A stretch of 64,000 bases of DNA from Norana najaformis (GCA_964023275.1 OZ029921.1:18280204-18344203), one strand, 5' to 3'. Positions 31,730-43,553 are shown, counted from the first letter of the stretch. Translations and numbers: made by a program. The notes: generated by a model not told the origin, from the sequence alone.

Positions 31730-34120
31730 TGTGGGCTAAATTAAAATTTACATTTAGAAGGAATTCATGTGCATGCAAGTGTGTCTTTCACAACTGTGCA
31801 TCCCCATACCTTGCACAAGCCACTCTAACCTTTTGTGTCAGCTCAGGAAGCAGATGGCATGTCTAGACATTTATCTAGCGCTTCCGTGTGAATCTCTCAA
31901 TATATTTGATGTACTGGAATTCGAAACACGTAAGATAAACGCGTTGTCCTGGCGGACGAGCGGAGGCTTAGCAGCTGCGGCTTACGTGAAGACAATACTT
32001 CAGGCTAAACCAACCGAAGCACTCTGCTTACAGTGACATTGATACACGCCCTCTATGGGACAACAAAAACATCACGATCGCCTTTCAATTTCCAAATCAC
32101 ACCTCCACAACCTCAGAGCCCCTTCGATTTCACTCTACATCCAACCGTTCTCCTCTCTTCCGAACAATTCCCAAGGGGTCGTTGTGGGAGGGTGATTAAG
32201 TAGCGGATGTGTGGGTTTGGAGGAAATGTGATGGAAGACGTGTCCCTTCTAAATCACTGTACTGTCCATCTCTAAGCCGCGGCTAAATATAGATCACAGG
32301 ATCAGATCGTCGTCTAGTGACGCTGTTTACACGCGGCAGGGCTCATGGCTAACGACGTCCTGGTAATTGTATTCGCTTGCCATCGCTGAGCCTAGGATTG
32401 AAGGAGTTTTGTTTCACTTCATCCCACCTTCGCTGTATATCACTGAACTCAAGTAAACAAGCAGAACAGGCAAGTAACATAATTCACAGAACTCTTCTTT
32501 TCCCATTTAGATGGTTCTCTGGTTTTGCAATACTAACTGTCTTATTCGGAACATTATTTATAGCCCCATTTGTAGCACACATAAGTGTGAAGCTTTAGGC
32601 GAAAAATTCGGGTATCATTCTTATTTTTCCAAAACATTTTTCCAGCCACTGTCTTCGTTCTTGTTGTCGATGTTCTGGTCGAAACTCAGAAGGCGTGATC
32701 GGCTAATGGCAAAATAATACAATAATAGCGACGTTTAAATCCTAGGCGAATTTGGTTCATATATAGTAAGCGGTGAAGCAGCTTATTGCAGGTTGAACTG
32801 ATATACGAGGCTAAGTAACTAAGAGGCTAAGAGGATCAAGGGAGGTACACACTGCCAATGTAACGCGATGGCTAAGATGATTAAGGTAGGACTGTCGATT
32901 TTGGTCACACTCCGTTGGCTGACGATATTTGCTACAGGTAACGGGGACATGAAGCAACAGTCAGTCGGTGGAAGGATGGACAGGAAAGAGGAATGACTGA
33001 AGAAGTGACTCAAGATTGTGACGAAGTACAAGAAAATAAAGAGTAACATGAAAGACAGATAAGGTGAGATAATTAAGATAATTGAATAATTCAGCAAAAG
33101 CCATCAGCGACTGAGAGTGAAATCGGTTGTACAAACACGACTAATACAACACAACAATACAACAATACGACAGCATACAACAACTGTGAACCTTTCCTTA
33201 CCGGATTGACTAAGGATTGACGTGGCTTCCCCAGACGGAAGCAGAAGGCAAATGCATCAGCAAACGGCCACCGTACGAATCACATGACAGGTAAGAGGGA
33301 GGCACGGAGGCCTTCTCGGTCGAAATAAAAAATAAACCCTGTAAGATATAAAATTATAGGGCCATTCACAGCTTAGTGGAAGATCTTGCATTTGATGACA
33401 AATTGCACCCAGGTGAAGGTGGACAGTTACAACTCCATGGATGGAGGGCCACGACAGCTGAAGTGCAGTTGTACCTTTGGAAGACCAGTCATAGATCGTG
33501 TAAAATGCTAAGGTTCTTTATTACATGCCGCAGATGAGTGATGAAAAATTAACTGCCAATTGCTTGGATATGCTTCGTCAAAACCAGTTATAATTTGATA
33601 ATACACGATCAAAATGTCAAAACCATTATATAGCGACTCATGTGACGTGCGATACGAATGCGCAAAACTGTAAATCTTTCATGAAATTTCTGGAAATAGC
33701 GAACACTTGACATTGCGTTTGGTTGCGTGAGAAATAACGCTTATATGGTCTTTGTTGACTACTAACCTACTGCTTTGACGAACGCAGAACCTACCTAACG
33801 TCGGTTATAATTCGACTTAAAATGTGACGCAATGACAAGATCACGCGACGCGATATTACGGATATTTCGGCCAGTTACCGCCAATATGTTGACTAAAACG
33901 AAAATGAAAACCCAGTAGGTTACAGTTGACCAGTGACGAATGAAAGCTTCATTCAAAATTCCGCCTTTCGGATTGGATTTCCCTCAAGTGCCTTCTGTTT
34001 TCCTGTCTACATGGACTGTCATGCTGTACAATGTGCGCCTAGACTGCGCTTCTAGCGTTTGCTACTACACAGAGTAACTATGCTTTAGTCTGTATTGACT
34101 TGTATGTCTGGACTGTGTGC
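31730..34120. other. No gene recognised
   Basis: Short frames only. Several T-rich and A-rich tracts and no recognisable domain or repeat. Confidence 0.5.
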
Positions 34121-34127
34121 AAATAGC

Positions 34128-34165
34128 GCGGCGCTGTAGAAGTCATCGTATTAGAGATTATAATG
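34128..34165 (+). mobile_element. Short LINE 3' tail remnant
   Basis: GCGGCGCTGTAGAAGTCATC followed by TTAGAGATTATAATGAG resembles the GGCGCTGTAGAAATC tail in sense orientation. Weak and short. Confidence 0.4.
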
Positions 34166-34719
34166 AGACGTTTAGTTTGATTGATCGGTAAAATCACAAA
34201 CAGAGTAGTTAAACATGAACTTTATCCTGATTGTGCCATTTGCAAAGGATGAGCGAAGATATTTTCACACGTTTCATTGATGTCGAGTCCAGGGATAGAT
34301 AGCAAAAAGTTAATAAATGTTTCTGTTTAATTTATTTCTCGAACTTATAGGAAGAGCAGTTTACGCAGAACCGGCATTGAACTATGAAGCATGCTTCATC
34401 CAAACTATTTACAGACGCACATCTGCATTCGCAATCTGGTTCCATAATGTCACATGAAAATAAATATTGCAGTTCTGTCTCACAAAACACGATGGTTATA
34501 TCGGAAATAGAGCACACCTACAGTCGCAACACAACGATGTCACTAACACCACCAACAATGGCCTCATGTTTACCTGATGTCGAATACTATATCTGCATAG
34601 CACGTACATTCCATTTACACATGTTCGTGTTAATGGCGTATGCATATTAACCTCATTCCGTTTTTCTCTAATAAATGTGCCAGACACATGTAATTAGACT
34701 TACGCTGATACATATTATA

Positions 34720-36090
34720 TGTGTCTCCGTCAGGTGACGTCCATGTGACTGTCTAAGCGAGAAAAACTTCCTCACAGCAGGACCGCCCTGGTCTGAACCC
34801 CGCTTGTTCCTGTCTCAGCTTTTTTGTCTATTGACAGTAGAGTGATGATGCCTCTCCAATTTGAGCATTCTCTCAAATCTTCCTCTTTAGGATTTGAATG
34901 ATGACGTCATCTCTCTATACCATCGGTACTCTGTCCATATGTTGTTGCACAACTTTGTCAGTTGTCTTACCATCATCTAAGGAGTGATTTTAATCATTTC
35001 GGCTATTATTCCATCATTTCCTGCAGTCTTTCCATTCTTCAGACTCTTGATTGCAATTCGTATCTCTTCTTTTCCAACTCCCCAACTTCCATTTCCCAGT
35101 TCAAATTTTCCAGTTGTGTTATTGGTTCCGGACAGTTTAGGATACTCTCAGAATGTTCTCTCCAGCGTCTCATCTGTTCCTCGTGCGTTCTTGTCATCTG
35201 TTCATCGATCTCTCTTATCGGGAGGTTCTGTATTCCTGTGCTTCCTGCTTCTTCTTGCTTCTTCCGCTTCAGTTGTTCTCGCTAAGATGTATTTACTTTT
35301 GTCACGTCTACATCTTCTCTTAACTTTCCTATCCTTTTCTCTGTATGGTAGTCAATTCTTGTTGGCCAGCTGCACTAGCCTTTGTCTGGTACATTTTCTG
35401 CTTAAGAAATTTCCTTTCATCTTTTGCCTTCGACGTTTCTGTCGAGATCCACGATTCCTTTTGTGCATCCTCTTTGAAACCTAGAATCTTTTCACCAGTT
35501 TTTATGACTGTACTCCGCCATCTCTCCCATTGTGTATCAATGTTGGTCTCGTCTACATCATCAGAATTCTCCAAGATAGTAAACCCGTTCCTTAATTCCA
35601 ACTCATATTGTTTTCGTATTGGCTCTTCCTTCAGGTTATCGGTATTTACAAGCATTCTCCTCTTCTCTTCTGGTAGTTTCTTTAGTTTTATCTTTCTTTT
35701 CAACCAGAAGATGGTAGTCTGACGCTACATCTACACCTCTGAATACCCTGACATCTCTCAAAGATGACATCCACCTCCCAGATATGCATATGTGGTCTAT
35801 TTGGTTGCATGTGTCTCCATCAGGTGACGTACATGTGAGCTTGTGCATTTTTCGATGTTGGAAGAAACTCCCTCCAATCTTTAATTTGTAGCTGCTGCAG
35901 AGGCTCAGTAATCTTTCTCCATTATCCTTTCACCTTCTGCCATCCTTCCCATAACCTCCTCCCAACCAGCCCTATTCGATCCAATCTGTGCATTAAAGTC
36001 TCCCATCAGGATCTTCATATCATGCCTCGGAACCTCATCCATAACGCATTGTAGCTGTTCGTAAAATCCATCCTTTTCTTCGTCATCTGC
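34720..36090 (-). pseudogene. RTE-like LINE: endonuclease to reverse transcriptase start (broken)
   Basis: On the minus strand, 36,090-35,905 reads EKDGFYEQLQ and MKILMGDFNAQIGSNRAGWE, and 35,848-35,700 reads SPDGDTCNQIDHICISGRW then DVRVFRGVDVASDYHLL. These are the AP-endonuclease GDFN and SDH blocks, with SDH degraded to SDY. 35,703-35,329 is the linker (ELRNGFTILENSDD; KESWISTETSKAK). Near 34,830-34,770 the reverse transcriptase begins with KKLRQEQAGFRPGRSC. Stops and frameshifts separate the blocks. A second endonuclease word, VTWTSPDGDT, follows at 34,750-34,720, which suggests a neighbouring copy or a rearrangement. The long plus-strand frames here are antisense artefacts. Confidence 0.85.
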
Positions 36091-36092
36091 CG

Positions 36093-36130
36093 ATACAGAT
36101 CGTAATCGTAATTCCGAAATTTCTACAGCG
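36093..36130 (-). mobile_element. LINE 3' tail inserted at RTE fragment edge
   Basis: ATCGTAATCGTAATTCCGAA and ATTTCTACAGCGC are the reverse complement of the (ATTACG)n tail. They abut the first recognisable residue of the endonuclease block. Confidence 0.65.
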
Positions 36131-36150
36131 CAGATACCCATACAATATAT

Positions 36151-36222
36151 ATTTGGCACGGTTGCCGAGCAGCTAACGCGTCGGCTTTTACCTTTGCAGC
36201 CTCGGTTCGAATACTGACCCAG
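36151..36222 (+). repeat. tRNA-like SINE head
   Basis: TTGCCGAGCAGCTAACGCG resembles a polymerase III A box of Leu/Ser-type tRNAs, and GGTTCGAATAC resembles a B box about 30 bases on. The acceptor ends do not pair convincingly, so it is called a SINE-type head, not a tRNA gene. Confidence 0.5.
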
Positions 36223-36230
36223 TGTTATAA

Positions 36231-36900
36231 GGTTGTTCTGGAGCGGCTGACGTTGACGATCGGCTGTAAGTTGAAGGGTGAAAGACATTAAGACAATGTT
36301 GGTGGCCGAACGTTAGATTCGATGTCACATAAGTCGTGGATCGATGTCGATTGTACAAACCATTCGCCTATGGCGGCCATGACGTCGACCCAACACTGGC
36401 CCAATCTGCGTGTGATGGCTGGGACGTTATTGCAACTCAGGCATGGACTTAAGCATGTGATTCGCATTAATCTGGACATGTCGCAAACAGCGTAGACCGA
36501 AGTGGTGGCTTCGGTTCTGAGTCTACTGTAGTATGTATAAACTCAGCATAAGGTTTAAACGTTTAAAGCTGAATAAAAGAAATGTTTACACGTTTACACA
36601 TGAATTGAGTACGATTTGTTCAAACGATCGCCAATCCAGCTGAGCAATGCGCGCATAATATACAGTATCACCACAACATTTTGTTCAAAACCCACGCCAT
36701 ATGCAGTTTGATGCCCTTAATAGACCCATCCATATTGCTGCTAACTACCCCTGAAGAAATTCGGGCTACAACCTCTGACAGGTACTGCTACAGTTTCCGT
36801 AATGACTGAATATTAGCCGTTGTCTCAATGTGAAACAAGTTGGCCATACACCATAAAAGCTATCGACTTGAAGTTGTTAATTCGGTGGTTATCGTTGATA
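36231..36900. other. No gene recognised
   Basis: Nothing supported between the tRNA-like head and the direct repeat at 36,901. Confidence 0.5.
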
Positions 36901-36945
36901 TGAGGTTGCAATCTAATATAATATTATATGGCAAAATATGTATAA
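36901..36945 (+). repeat. Left 45-bp flanking direct repeat
   Basis: Starts TGAGGTTGCAATC and ends AAATATGTATAA, with a TAATATAATATTATA core. It matches 39,317-39,361 at all 45 positions. The flanking bases differ on both sides. Confidence 0.95.
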
Positions 36946-37385
36946 CACTGGCCAACAGAAAAAATTTTTTTTCTTGTTGCCTTCGGTTTTAGACCTGTTC
37001 TTGGGGTAATTTTGGGCGCTGATTCAGAAAATGTCATTGGATTGAGTGCATCAGGTCTAGTTTCTGAGATATCGTCGATTTTGTAAAGAAAACCCAGTCC
37101 ACTCTTTAAACGATGTCTTTGGCAAAACTAAAATGTCATAATAAGCTTTATTTATGGCTAATTATAATTCTTGCTGATTCATATAATGCCTACATCCTTA
37201 TAATGTAAAATCAGCATATCTTGCCGCGTGCTGAGATATTGCTGATTCAACGAAATAACTATTCCGTAGCCTACAGCTTACTCAGCACTAAATTCATGGC
37301 CTCATTTAGAATTTATTTGTGCTTATACAGCGTTTCATGGTTTCGAACTATGTAAATAGATTATGCTGAAGTCAGCATTTATAGC

Positions 37386-37425
37386 CTATATAAACCGCCT
37401 CCTGAAAGCTAGAGCAGCCGCAGTC
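37386..37425 (+). promoter_or_regulatory. TATA-box promoter inside the element
   Basis: CTATATAAACC at 37,386 is followed about 30 bases later by GCCGCAGTCGTC, a plausible initiator. It lies about 160 bp upstream of the ATG at 37,551. Confidence 0.5.
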
Positions 37426-37550
37426 GTCTTAGGGCATATTAAGAGTTGGTCGCAAGAACAATCTGTGAATGTGAGCATTAAATAACTACATGTTCTTACT
37501 ATTTTTTAGGTTAGTCATTTAATTCCTCAGATGCGAACATCCTTAAGGTT

Positions 37551-39243
37551 ATGGCTACTTCCAGACGGAGCTGCATTAACCATCCAGACATATTCTGCTA
37601 CATTTGTGGGGAATACACACTAAAAGCAAACAGGAAACCGATTTCTGAGTTTGTTAAAAGAGCATATGTAGGTTATTTTGGTGTCAAACTTGGAGATCAA
37701 GATAAGCAATGGGCTCCTCATACAGTATGCAAAACTTGTATTGAACAATTGCGCCACTGGACAATTGGAAAGAGAAGCTGCCTGAAATTTGGTGTACCGA
37801 TGGTTTGGAGGGAACAGATAAACCACTTCGACGACTGTTACTTTTGTATGGTTAATATCATAGGCATCAATCGAAATAATCGTCACAAGTTGTCTTACCC
37901 TGCTATACCTTCAGCCAGGAGACCTGTTCCGCATTCGGATATTGTACCAGTTCCACCTTTTCGCGAACTACCTCAGCTCTCAGACGATGAGACTTGCATG
38001 TCCAATATTGGACAAGATGACGAAAGTGAAGAAAGTGGGGGCAGTGACAGTGATTTCCAATCAACTTCACACAGTGAACGTTTTGACCAAAAAGAGTTGA
38101 GTGATCTGATCAGGGACTTAAATCTTTCCAAAGAGTCCTCTGAATTGCTTGCGTCCAGACTAAAGGAAAAGAATGCACTTCAGCCTGGAATGAAAATTAC
38201 AATTTATAGAAACAGAGAAAAGGATTTGCTGCCAATCTTTACCGAAGACAACAACCTAGTATTCTGTAATGACATCAGCAACTTATTGAAGAAAATTGGT
38301 CTGTCGGATTACAGCCCAGATGAGTGGCGTCTTTTTGTCGACAGTTCAAAACGTAGTCTGAAATGAGTGCTTTTAAATAACGGCAACAAATTTGGTTCTA
38401 TTCCAATCGGTCACTCCACCAGGATGAAAGAAGAGTACAATGCCATCTCTTTAGTACTGGAAAAGATAAAATACAAAGAACATCAATGGGTAATTTGTGT
38501 AGACTTGAAGATGGTAAATTTCCTCCTTGGTCAACAAAGTGGCTACACAAAGTATCCCTGCTTTTTGTGTCTTTGGGACAGTAGAGCCAAGCATGAACAT
38601 TGGACTAGAAAAGATTGGCCTTCGAGGAAAGACATGGTGGTTGGAGCTCAAAATGTAATCAAGGAATCTTTGGTGGCAGGAGATAGGATCATACTGCCAC
38701 CACTACATACAAAGCTAGGCCTGATGAAACAATTTGTCAGGGCTTTGAATAAAGAAGGTTCATGCTTCGAATACATAGTACACAAGTTACCAGGAATTAC
38801 AATGGAAAAATTGAAGGCTGGAATCTTCGATGGTTCACAGATCAGGCAACTTATGAATGACCCACTTTTCATACCATCAATGAATGAAATCGAATCTTGT
38901 GCCTGGTCTTCCTTTGTTCTTGTAACTAAAAATTTTCTTGGCAACAAAAAGGCAGACAATTATGCACAACTAGTAGAGGATATGCTTCTTCATTTCAACA
39001 AGCTTGAGCATTAAAGTCCATTATCTCCACAGTCACTTAGATCGCTTTCCAGAGAATCTTGGTGACTTCAGCAAAGAGCAAGGTGAAAGATTTCACCAAG
39101 ACATCAAAACAATGGAAAATCGATATCAAGGAAGATGGGATGCACACATGATGGCAGACTATTGCTGGAATATTATGCGCGATTGTTCCGGCAGATGCCA
39201 CACTCGGAAATCGTACAAAAGGAGCTTCTTCAGTGTCGAATGA
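37551..39243 (+). pseudogene. Zinc-binding mobile-element-type protein, one stop and one frameshift
   Basis: The ATG-started frame runs 271 codons to a TGA at 38,364-38,366, continues open in the same frame to 39,014, then resumes in the +1 frame from about 39,004 to a stop at 39,241-39,243, about 563 residues in all. Segment 1 has CxxC pairs at residues 16/19 and 60/63 (a ZAD-like spacing) and a third at 96/99, then an acidic Ser-rich linker. Segment 2 has VICVDLKMVNFLLG, KYPCFLCLWDSRAKHEHW, ILPPLHTKLGLMKQF and GIFDGSQIRQLM. Segment 3 has LHSHLDRFPENLG, EQGERFHQDIK and YQGRWDAHMMADYCW. From memory, this block order recurs in multicopy, mostly unnamed proteins of cnidarian and arthropod genomes. 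The Asp after a hydrophobic strand, the His-rich block and a later Glu could be an RNase H-like transposase core; this is inference. High integrity between lesions implies recent inactivation or sequencing error. Confidence 0.75.
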
Positions 39244-39316
39244 CTTGAAATTTTGATAACAAACTTGTTCTGTTTGGTATCATATAAGTACAGTTTCAGG
39301 TACTACCATTTTCTTT

Positions 39317-39361
39317 TGAGGTTGCAATCTAATATAATATTATATGGCAAAATATGTATAA
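39317..39361 (+). repeat. Right 45-bp flanking direct repeat
   Basis: Perfect second copy of 36,901-36,945, beginning 73 bases after the ORF stop. Confidence 0.95.
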
Positions 39362-40410
39362 TCATAGCTCACGGCTCCATACAATCTGAAATCTGACGAT
39401 CACGGAGCAAGGTTGCATATCATTCTCTTGGTTTGACCTCCTTAGACATGGACTGCGTCATTGAAACTGGCCCAGCAACACGACACTTGTGGACTTGATT
39501 TGTTGCCATTGGATAAGCGCCGTTGGATTGGCCTGTAAGCTGGTTTTCTGACGCAGTCTCTGTGTGCCTGGAGCTGAGATACGGTGGAGGCGGCGTCCGT
39601 GACAGTGTTGGACCGATTAAACAAGGCCTTATTTGCACTTCGTCCGTCGCCTTTGAGTGTTGACGAGATGCGCCAGACTGATGATGAGGATAACTGAGAA
39701 AATTGGGGAAATTGATGCGTAGTTGCGATCGCGAGGCATGTAGTCTAGTCAGCTATTCTGATAACTATAATCGTAAGTAACATAAATAGGCCTAGGTTCT
39801 CAATCATCTGTATAGCCTGTTATTGTACACGCATAGACCTACAGTACTACTGAACACTTCTGTTTCGATTATCTTCTCATTTTTGAAAAGGTCCCACAAT
39901 TGTTTTATATAATATTATAAAATTATACACAAAACATACAGTAATAATAAAACAAGTAACGATTGAAAGTGTTTCTTTACATTGAACACCAAAAGGATGC
40001 AATAGACGACCTTATATACTTGTCACCAATCAGTGTGAATTATCTGTCCACCCATCCTGTCATTCAGCCATCCCGCCAGTCATCCACCCACCTACCTGCC
40101 CACCCACCCACCCACCCACCCATCCATCCATAACTTGGACGGATGACAACTTTATTACTGATTGTCTTCAATTTTTTAGTACAGATAAAATCGTTAAAAG
40201 TAGCAGAATTAGATAATTTATTAAAAATTCTAAATAAAATTTTCTCTTAAAATTCATTCGAGTTACAAATATCATTTATAATACCTTCAGTTATTTCAAT
40301 CAGCACTGAAAGTATAAATATATGACTACGTTTATATGCATGTATATGTATGCATGACCGTATGTTTATATGTATGTATGTATGCATGTATGTATGTATG
40401 TACAGTTATA
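39362..40410. other. No gene recognised; simple-sequence tracts
   Basis: Includes CCCACC/CATC-rich repeats near 40,060-40,135 and TATG/TATGCA microsatellite sequence near 40,320-40,412. The 60-72-codon frames at 39,420-39,640 have no domain. Confidence 0.5.
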
Positions 40411-40420
40411 CATATGTATG

Positions 40421-40772
40421 CAGGGCCGTTTTAAGGTAGTCGTAGGCCCTAGGCACTCTCGCATTCGTAGGCCCCAACTGCCAACTCTGCCTTAGAGCTA
40501 AACACATTCACATTATTTCTTGACGTCATGTCACTCATGAGGACATTATATGTGATTTTGCTAATGCAAAGAGCCGCAAAGTTAACATAATGTAGCACAG
40601 CTTAACTTAAACTGTTCAGTACAAACTTTAAGGTTATTAAATCTGTATTTCCTTTTTCTATTTTCGGGTCAATAAATAAGTTTATTTTTTCAATATCTCA
40701 TTTTTGACTTTCGTAGGCCCCTATAAAGTTCGTAGGCCCTAGGCACAGTGCCTAATGGATAAGATGGCACTG
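40421..40772. mobile_element. hAT-like miniature element (MITE)
   Basis: The 352-bp unit starts CAGGGCCGTTTTA and ends with the inverse of CAGTGCCATCTTA (10 of 13 matching). It is flanked by the 8-bp sequence TATGTATG on both sides (40,413-40,420 and 40,773-40,780), the size and end type of hAT transposons. Subterminal CGTAGGCCCTAGGCAC occurs near both ends. Because the flanks are TATG microsatellite, the target duplication could be partly coincidental. Confidence 0.7.
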
Positions 40773-41291
40773 TATGTATGTGTGCATGTATGTACCAATG
40801 CTCTTAATAAAGCGAATTTAATTGCCTACAGAAAGCGCTGCAAACGTGACTATCTAAGTGGTATAATCAAGTATGTTTTAAGGTAGTTTTAAGGTAATAA
40901 ACGTATTTGTGCGTCTTTTCATAGTAAGAATGAAGTGGATGATTTGCAGCTGCTTTCGTTTTCAACTTCATAGAAAAGGCCTTAAAATGCATAGTAGAAA
41001 ATATCCTGTATACAATATGTGTGTTTATATTTATTGGAATTTTATAGCATTTACGTCTATTCTTATTGAATAAGCAATATGAACCCAACAGAATGTAGGC
41101 ATGCAAACACGAAATCACGCAATTTATTATATACATGAGTGCCGAGATCATTGACGCCCCTCTTGGCTATATGCCGGGGCCCCTCAGACCAGACCCATGG
41201 CACTTCTCTGGAAATGCTCTTCCCCTTACACATGCAAGCAATCCTGGAGTCGCCACTGGCCGATGTATTGTTCTTTGAAACTCTTCTCTGG

Positions 41292-41295
<4 letters not shown>

Positions 41296-41327
<32 letters not shown>
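41296..41327. repeat. (TA)n microsatellite
   Basis: About 16 TA units, followed by a local duplication of TTCCATCAGTAGGTCTTGGG (41,326 and 41,369). Confidence 0.9.
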
Positions 41328-41328
<1 letters not shown>

Positions 41329-41479
41329 CATCAGTAGGTCTTGGGTATATTGTATATATAATAATATATTCCATCAGTAGGTCTTGGGTATGTGTGCTTT
41401 TGTGTGAGCATGCATGTGCCTATAAACGGGCTTCATGCAGTATCTGTCTACGGCTCAGGTTTAATGAAAGCTGATGTGC

Positions 41480-42790
41480 TATTCGTTTGGGTCACCGAAT
41501 ATCTAATTACTTGTAAGCGATACCATTACGCCATGCATAATACATGTATGTATCGATCAATGGCTTTAAATGACTGCCTATCTATGCCTGTCTCTGCCTG
41601 TCGTTTCGTCTCGTGACTCTCGGCGTTCTGAGCATTGCACCTGACAATCTATTTATGCAAAATAGCCCGCTGCTCAACATCTGTGCTTCTGCTTCGTTAA
41701 TCCTATTTCCGAGATCCATAAGACCTCAATTTAAAACCATACGGATATTAACAGTATGTATAATCAGATTACTAACATAGTATCCCTCGTGTACCATGAT
41801 GTGTCACTAACACAGTCATCATTTATTTGGTGCAAGTCACTTCATACACGGGGCATTTAATTCCATCAGTATACTGTAAAAGTCACCGCAGTACAAGTCG
41901 CTTCTTACTATAAGTCTCTGCCCTGCTCTTTAGGCGCCTCTAGTCCATCATCTTGTAACTGGCTTTTAACTGCTAGTTACTTTTGTAATAGTTCATGCCA
42001 GCAATGTTTTCTTGTTGCTAACGCTAGATCATCATTTATTCACTAGCTGTTCCTAATAACAGAAGCCTTAATACGCAGTTGCAGCTATTGTTTCATAAAT
42101 CCCTCGTCTTCATTTGAAGAACTTCGGAAATGCTATTATGCGCGTTCTAGAATATATTTATAAAGTAACCGTAAACAGCGCACGAAAATAAATATAGACA
42201 GTAAGTAGGCTGTATTAGTAACATAATAGCCGAGATGTATATATGATTAGTTTGTGTGTGGCTAAAACTAGATTGTCATTTAATCGGTAGATGTCGCTAA
42301 AGCTTGCGATACTATTTACTTTGACCCTCGGTAGACGTCGCTGCAGTTGAAGTGGCTGCAATGTTCATTTACCGTATATTAATGGACTTCCTAAATGCTA
42401 GTACCTGTTTAAGCATAATATATTTATAAGCAGGACCTAACGCTAAATAAACAATATATTAAAGGTAGTATATAGAACAATTAAAATATAAATAACAGAT
42501 AGCGTGCATTAACAATAGCCTATATGAAAAGGAAATAGAAACAATATATATGTATACATGCATATCTCAAGAGCAACAAACTGTAAACAATATTTATATA
42601 TGCTCCAAACATATAATAATACAAATAACAAAAAAACCCAATATATGTGAAAAGTGTATATGAACATTAATTCAATTGTATTTGAGCAATAGGCAACATA
42701 TAAAGCATGCAGTATGTTTATCACCGCGAAACAACTGGCGCCAGAAACAGCAAGCGCCGATATGCAACAGTTTATGCGTGTACAGCAACT
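41480..42790. other. No gene recognised
   Basis: AT-rich. A 131-codon minus-strand frame at 42,509-42,904 is hydrophobic and low in complexity and is not called. Confidence 0.5.
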
Positions 42791-42799
42791 ACCCAGGCA

Positions 42800-43510
42800 G
42801 CATGCAAACGTTTTTTGAACGTTTGTTTTAGTTTGTAATGTTGAATAATGGTTTACGTTACGTTGTAAAAGTCTCAGTACTGTTACGAAAACGTTTGTAA
42901 GCAATCAGTTAGGTTACAAAAGTTTGGGTAACGTTATGTAAAAGTTTGTAGGTTGCATAACTTTACTCTATGCAATCGACGACTAAATGTTGCACGTAGA
43001 TCGACTGCGTTTTTTATCAAGTGAACAAGTTAGCATGTAAACACAAGCCTTTTTCACTCAAGGCCAATTTTTCTAAGATCCAAGTCGCAAACGTTTCGTA
43101 AACGTTGAAGAAATGTCTTTAAATAAACGGTTAGGTTACGAAAGTTTTCGTAACGTTCATAAAACGTTTGTACAAATGTTAGGTTATTCTATTTAGGCGA
43201 CTTGTGTGCATGTAAATCCAACACCTTTTATACCAGGTGAACTTAGTAATACAATTCCTCTGACACACAGACTATCGAATTAACATCCAAATTACAAATG
43301 GGTCGGTAACGCTGCGAAAACGTGTTTAAACAATCGGTTAGGTTACGAAAGTTTGCGTAACGTTCCTAAAACATTTGTATAAAATTATTCTTCTATATAT
43401 ATACATATATATATACATGTAGATAACTTGTTTGCACAAAGATTGACTGTGTTTTGTATTTGTTAAACATTGTAGCGTGCATATGTGTAAACCTCTTTAA
43501 TGTTACATTA
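42800..43510. repeat. ~210-bp satellite, three degenerate units
   Basis: The word GGTTAGGTTACGAAAGTTT (variants) recurs near 42,909, 43,131 and 43,338, spaced 222 and 207 bp. Each is followed by GTAACGTT...AAAACGTTTGTA and, after about 60 bp, by a shared GATTGACTG/GATCGACTGCGTTTT segment. AACGTT palindromes are frequent. Confidence 0.75.
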
Positions 43511-43553
43511 ACATCTATGTGCTGCCAAGATATGTGAACAACATAGGAATTGT

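Larger units (their letters stand above)
36901..39361 (+). mobile_element. Unclassified mobile-element-like unit bounded by 45-bp direct repeats
   Basis: A 2,371-bp body (36,946-39,316) lies between two identical 45-bp sequences in direct orientation. The body begins CACTGGCCAACAG and ends CTACCATTTTCTTT. Comparing its two ends shows no terminal inverted repeat and there is no poly(A) tract, so neither a standard cut-and-paste transposon nor a LINE/retrocopy fits. It carries its own TATA box, a T-rich intron-acceptor-like tract (TTCTTACTATTTTTTAG) before the ATG, and one long ORF. The repeats may be a very long target-site duplication or the element's own terminal direct repeats. Confidence 0.7.

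Noticed and set aside
35329-35722. Plus-strand frames of 107-166 codons across 34,962-35,722
   Set aside because: Antisense to clearly recognisable RTE-like LINE coding sequence.
36151-36222. Functional tRNA gene
   Set aside because: A- and B-box-like words are present but the acceptor stem does not pair and the anticodon arm is unclear.
41157-41260. CAGTGGCGACTCC on the minus strand as a hAT end
   Set aside because: I could not find a matching opposite terminus or 8-bp duplication.
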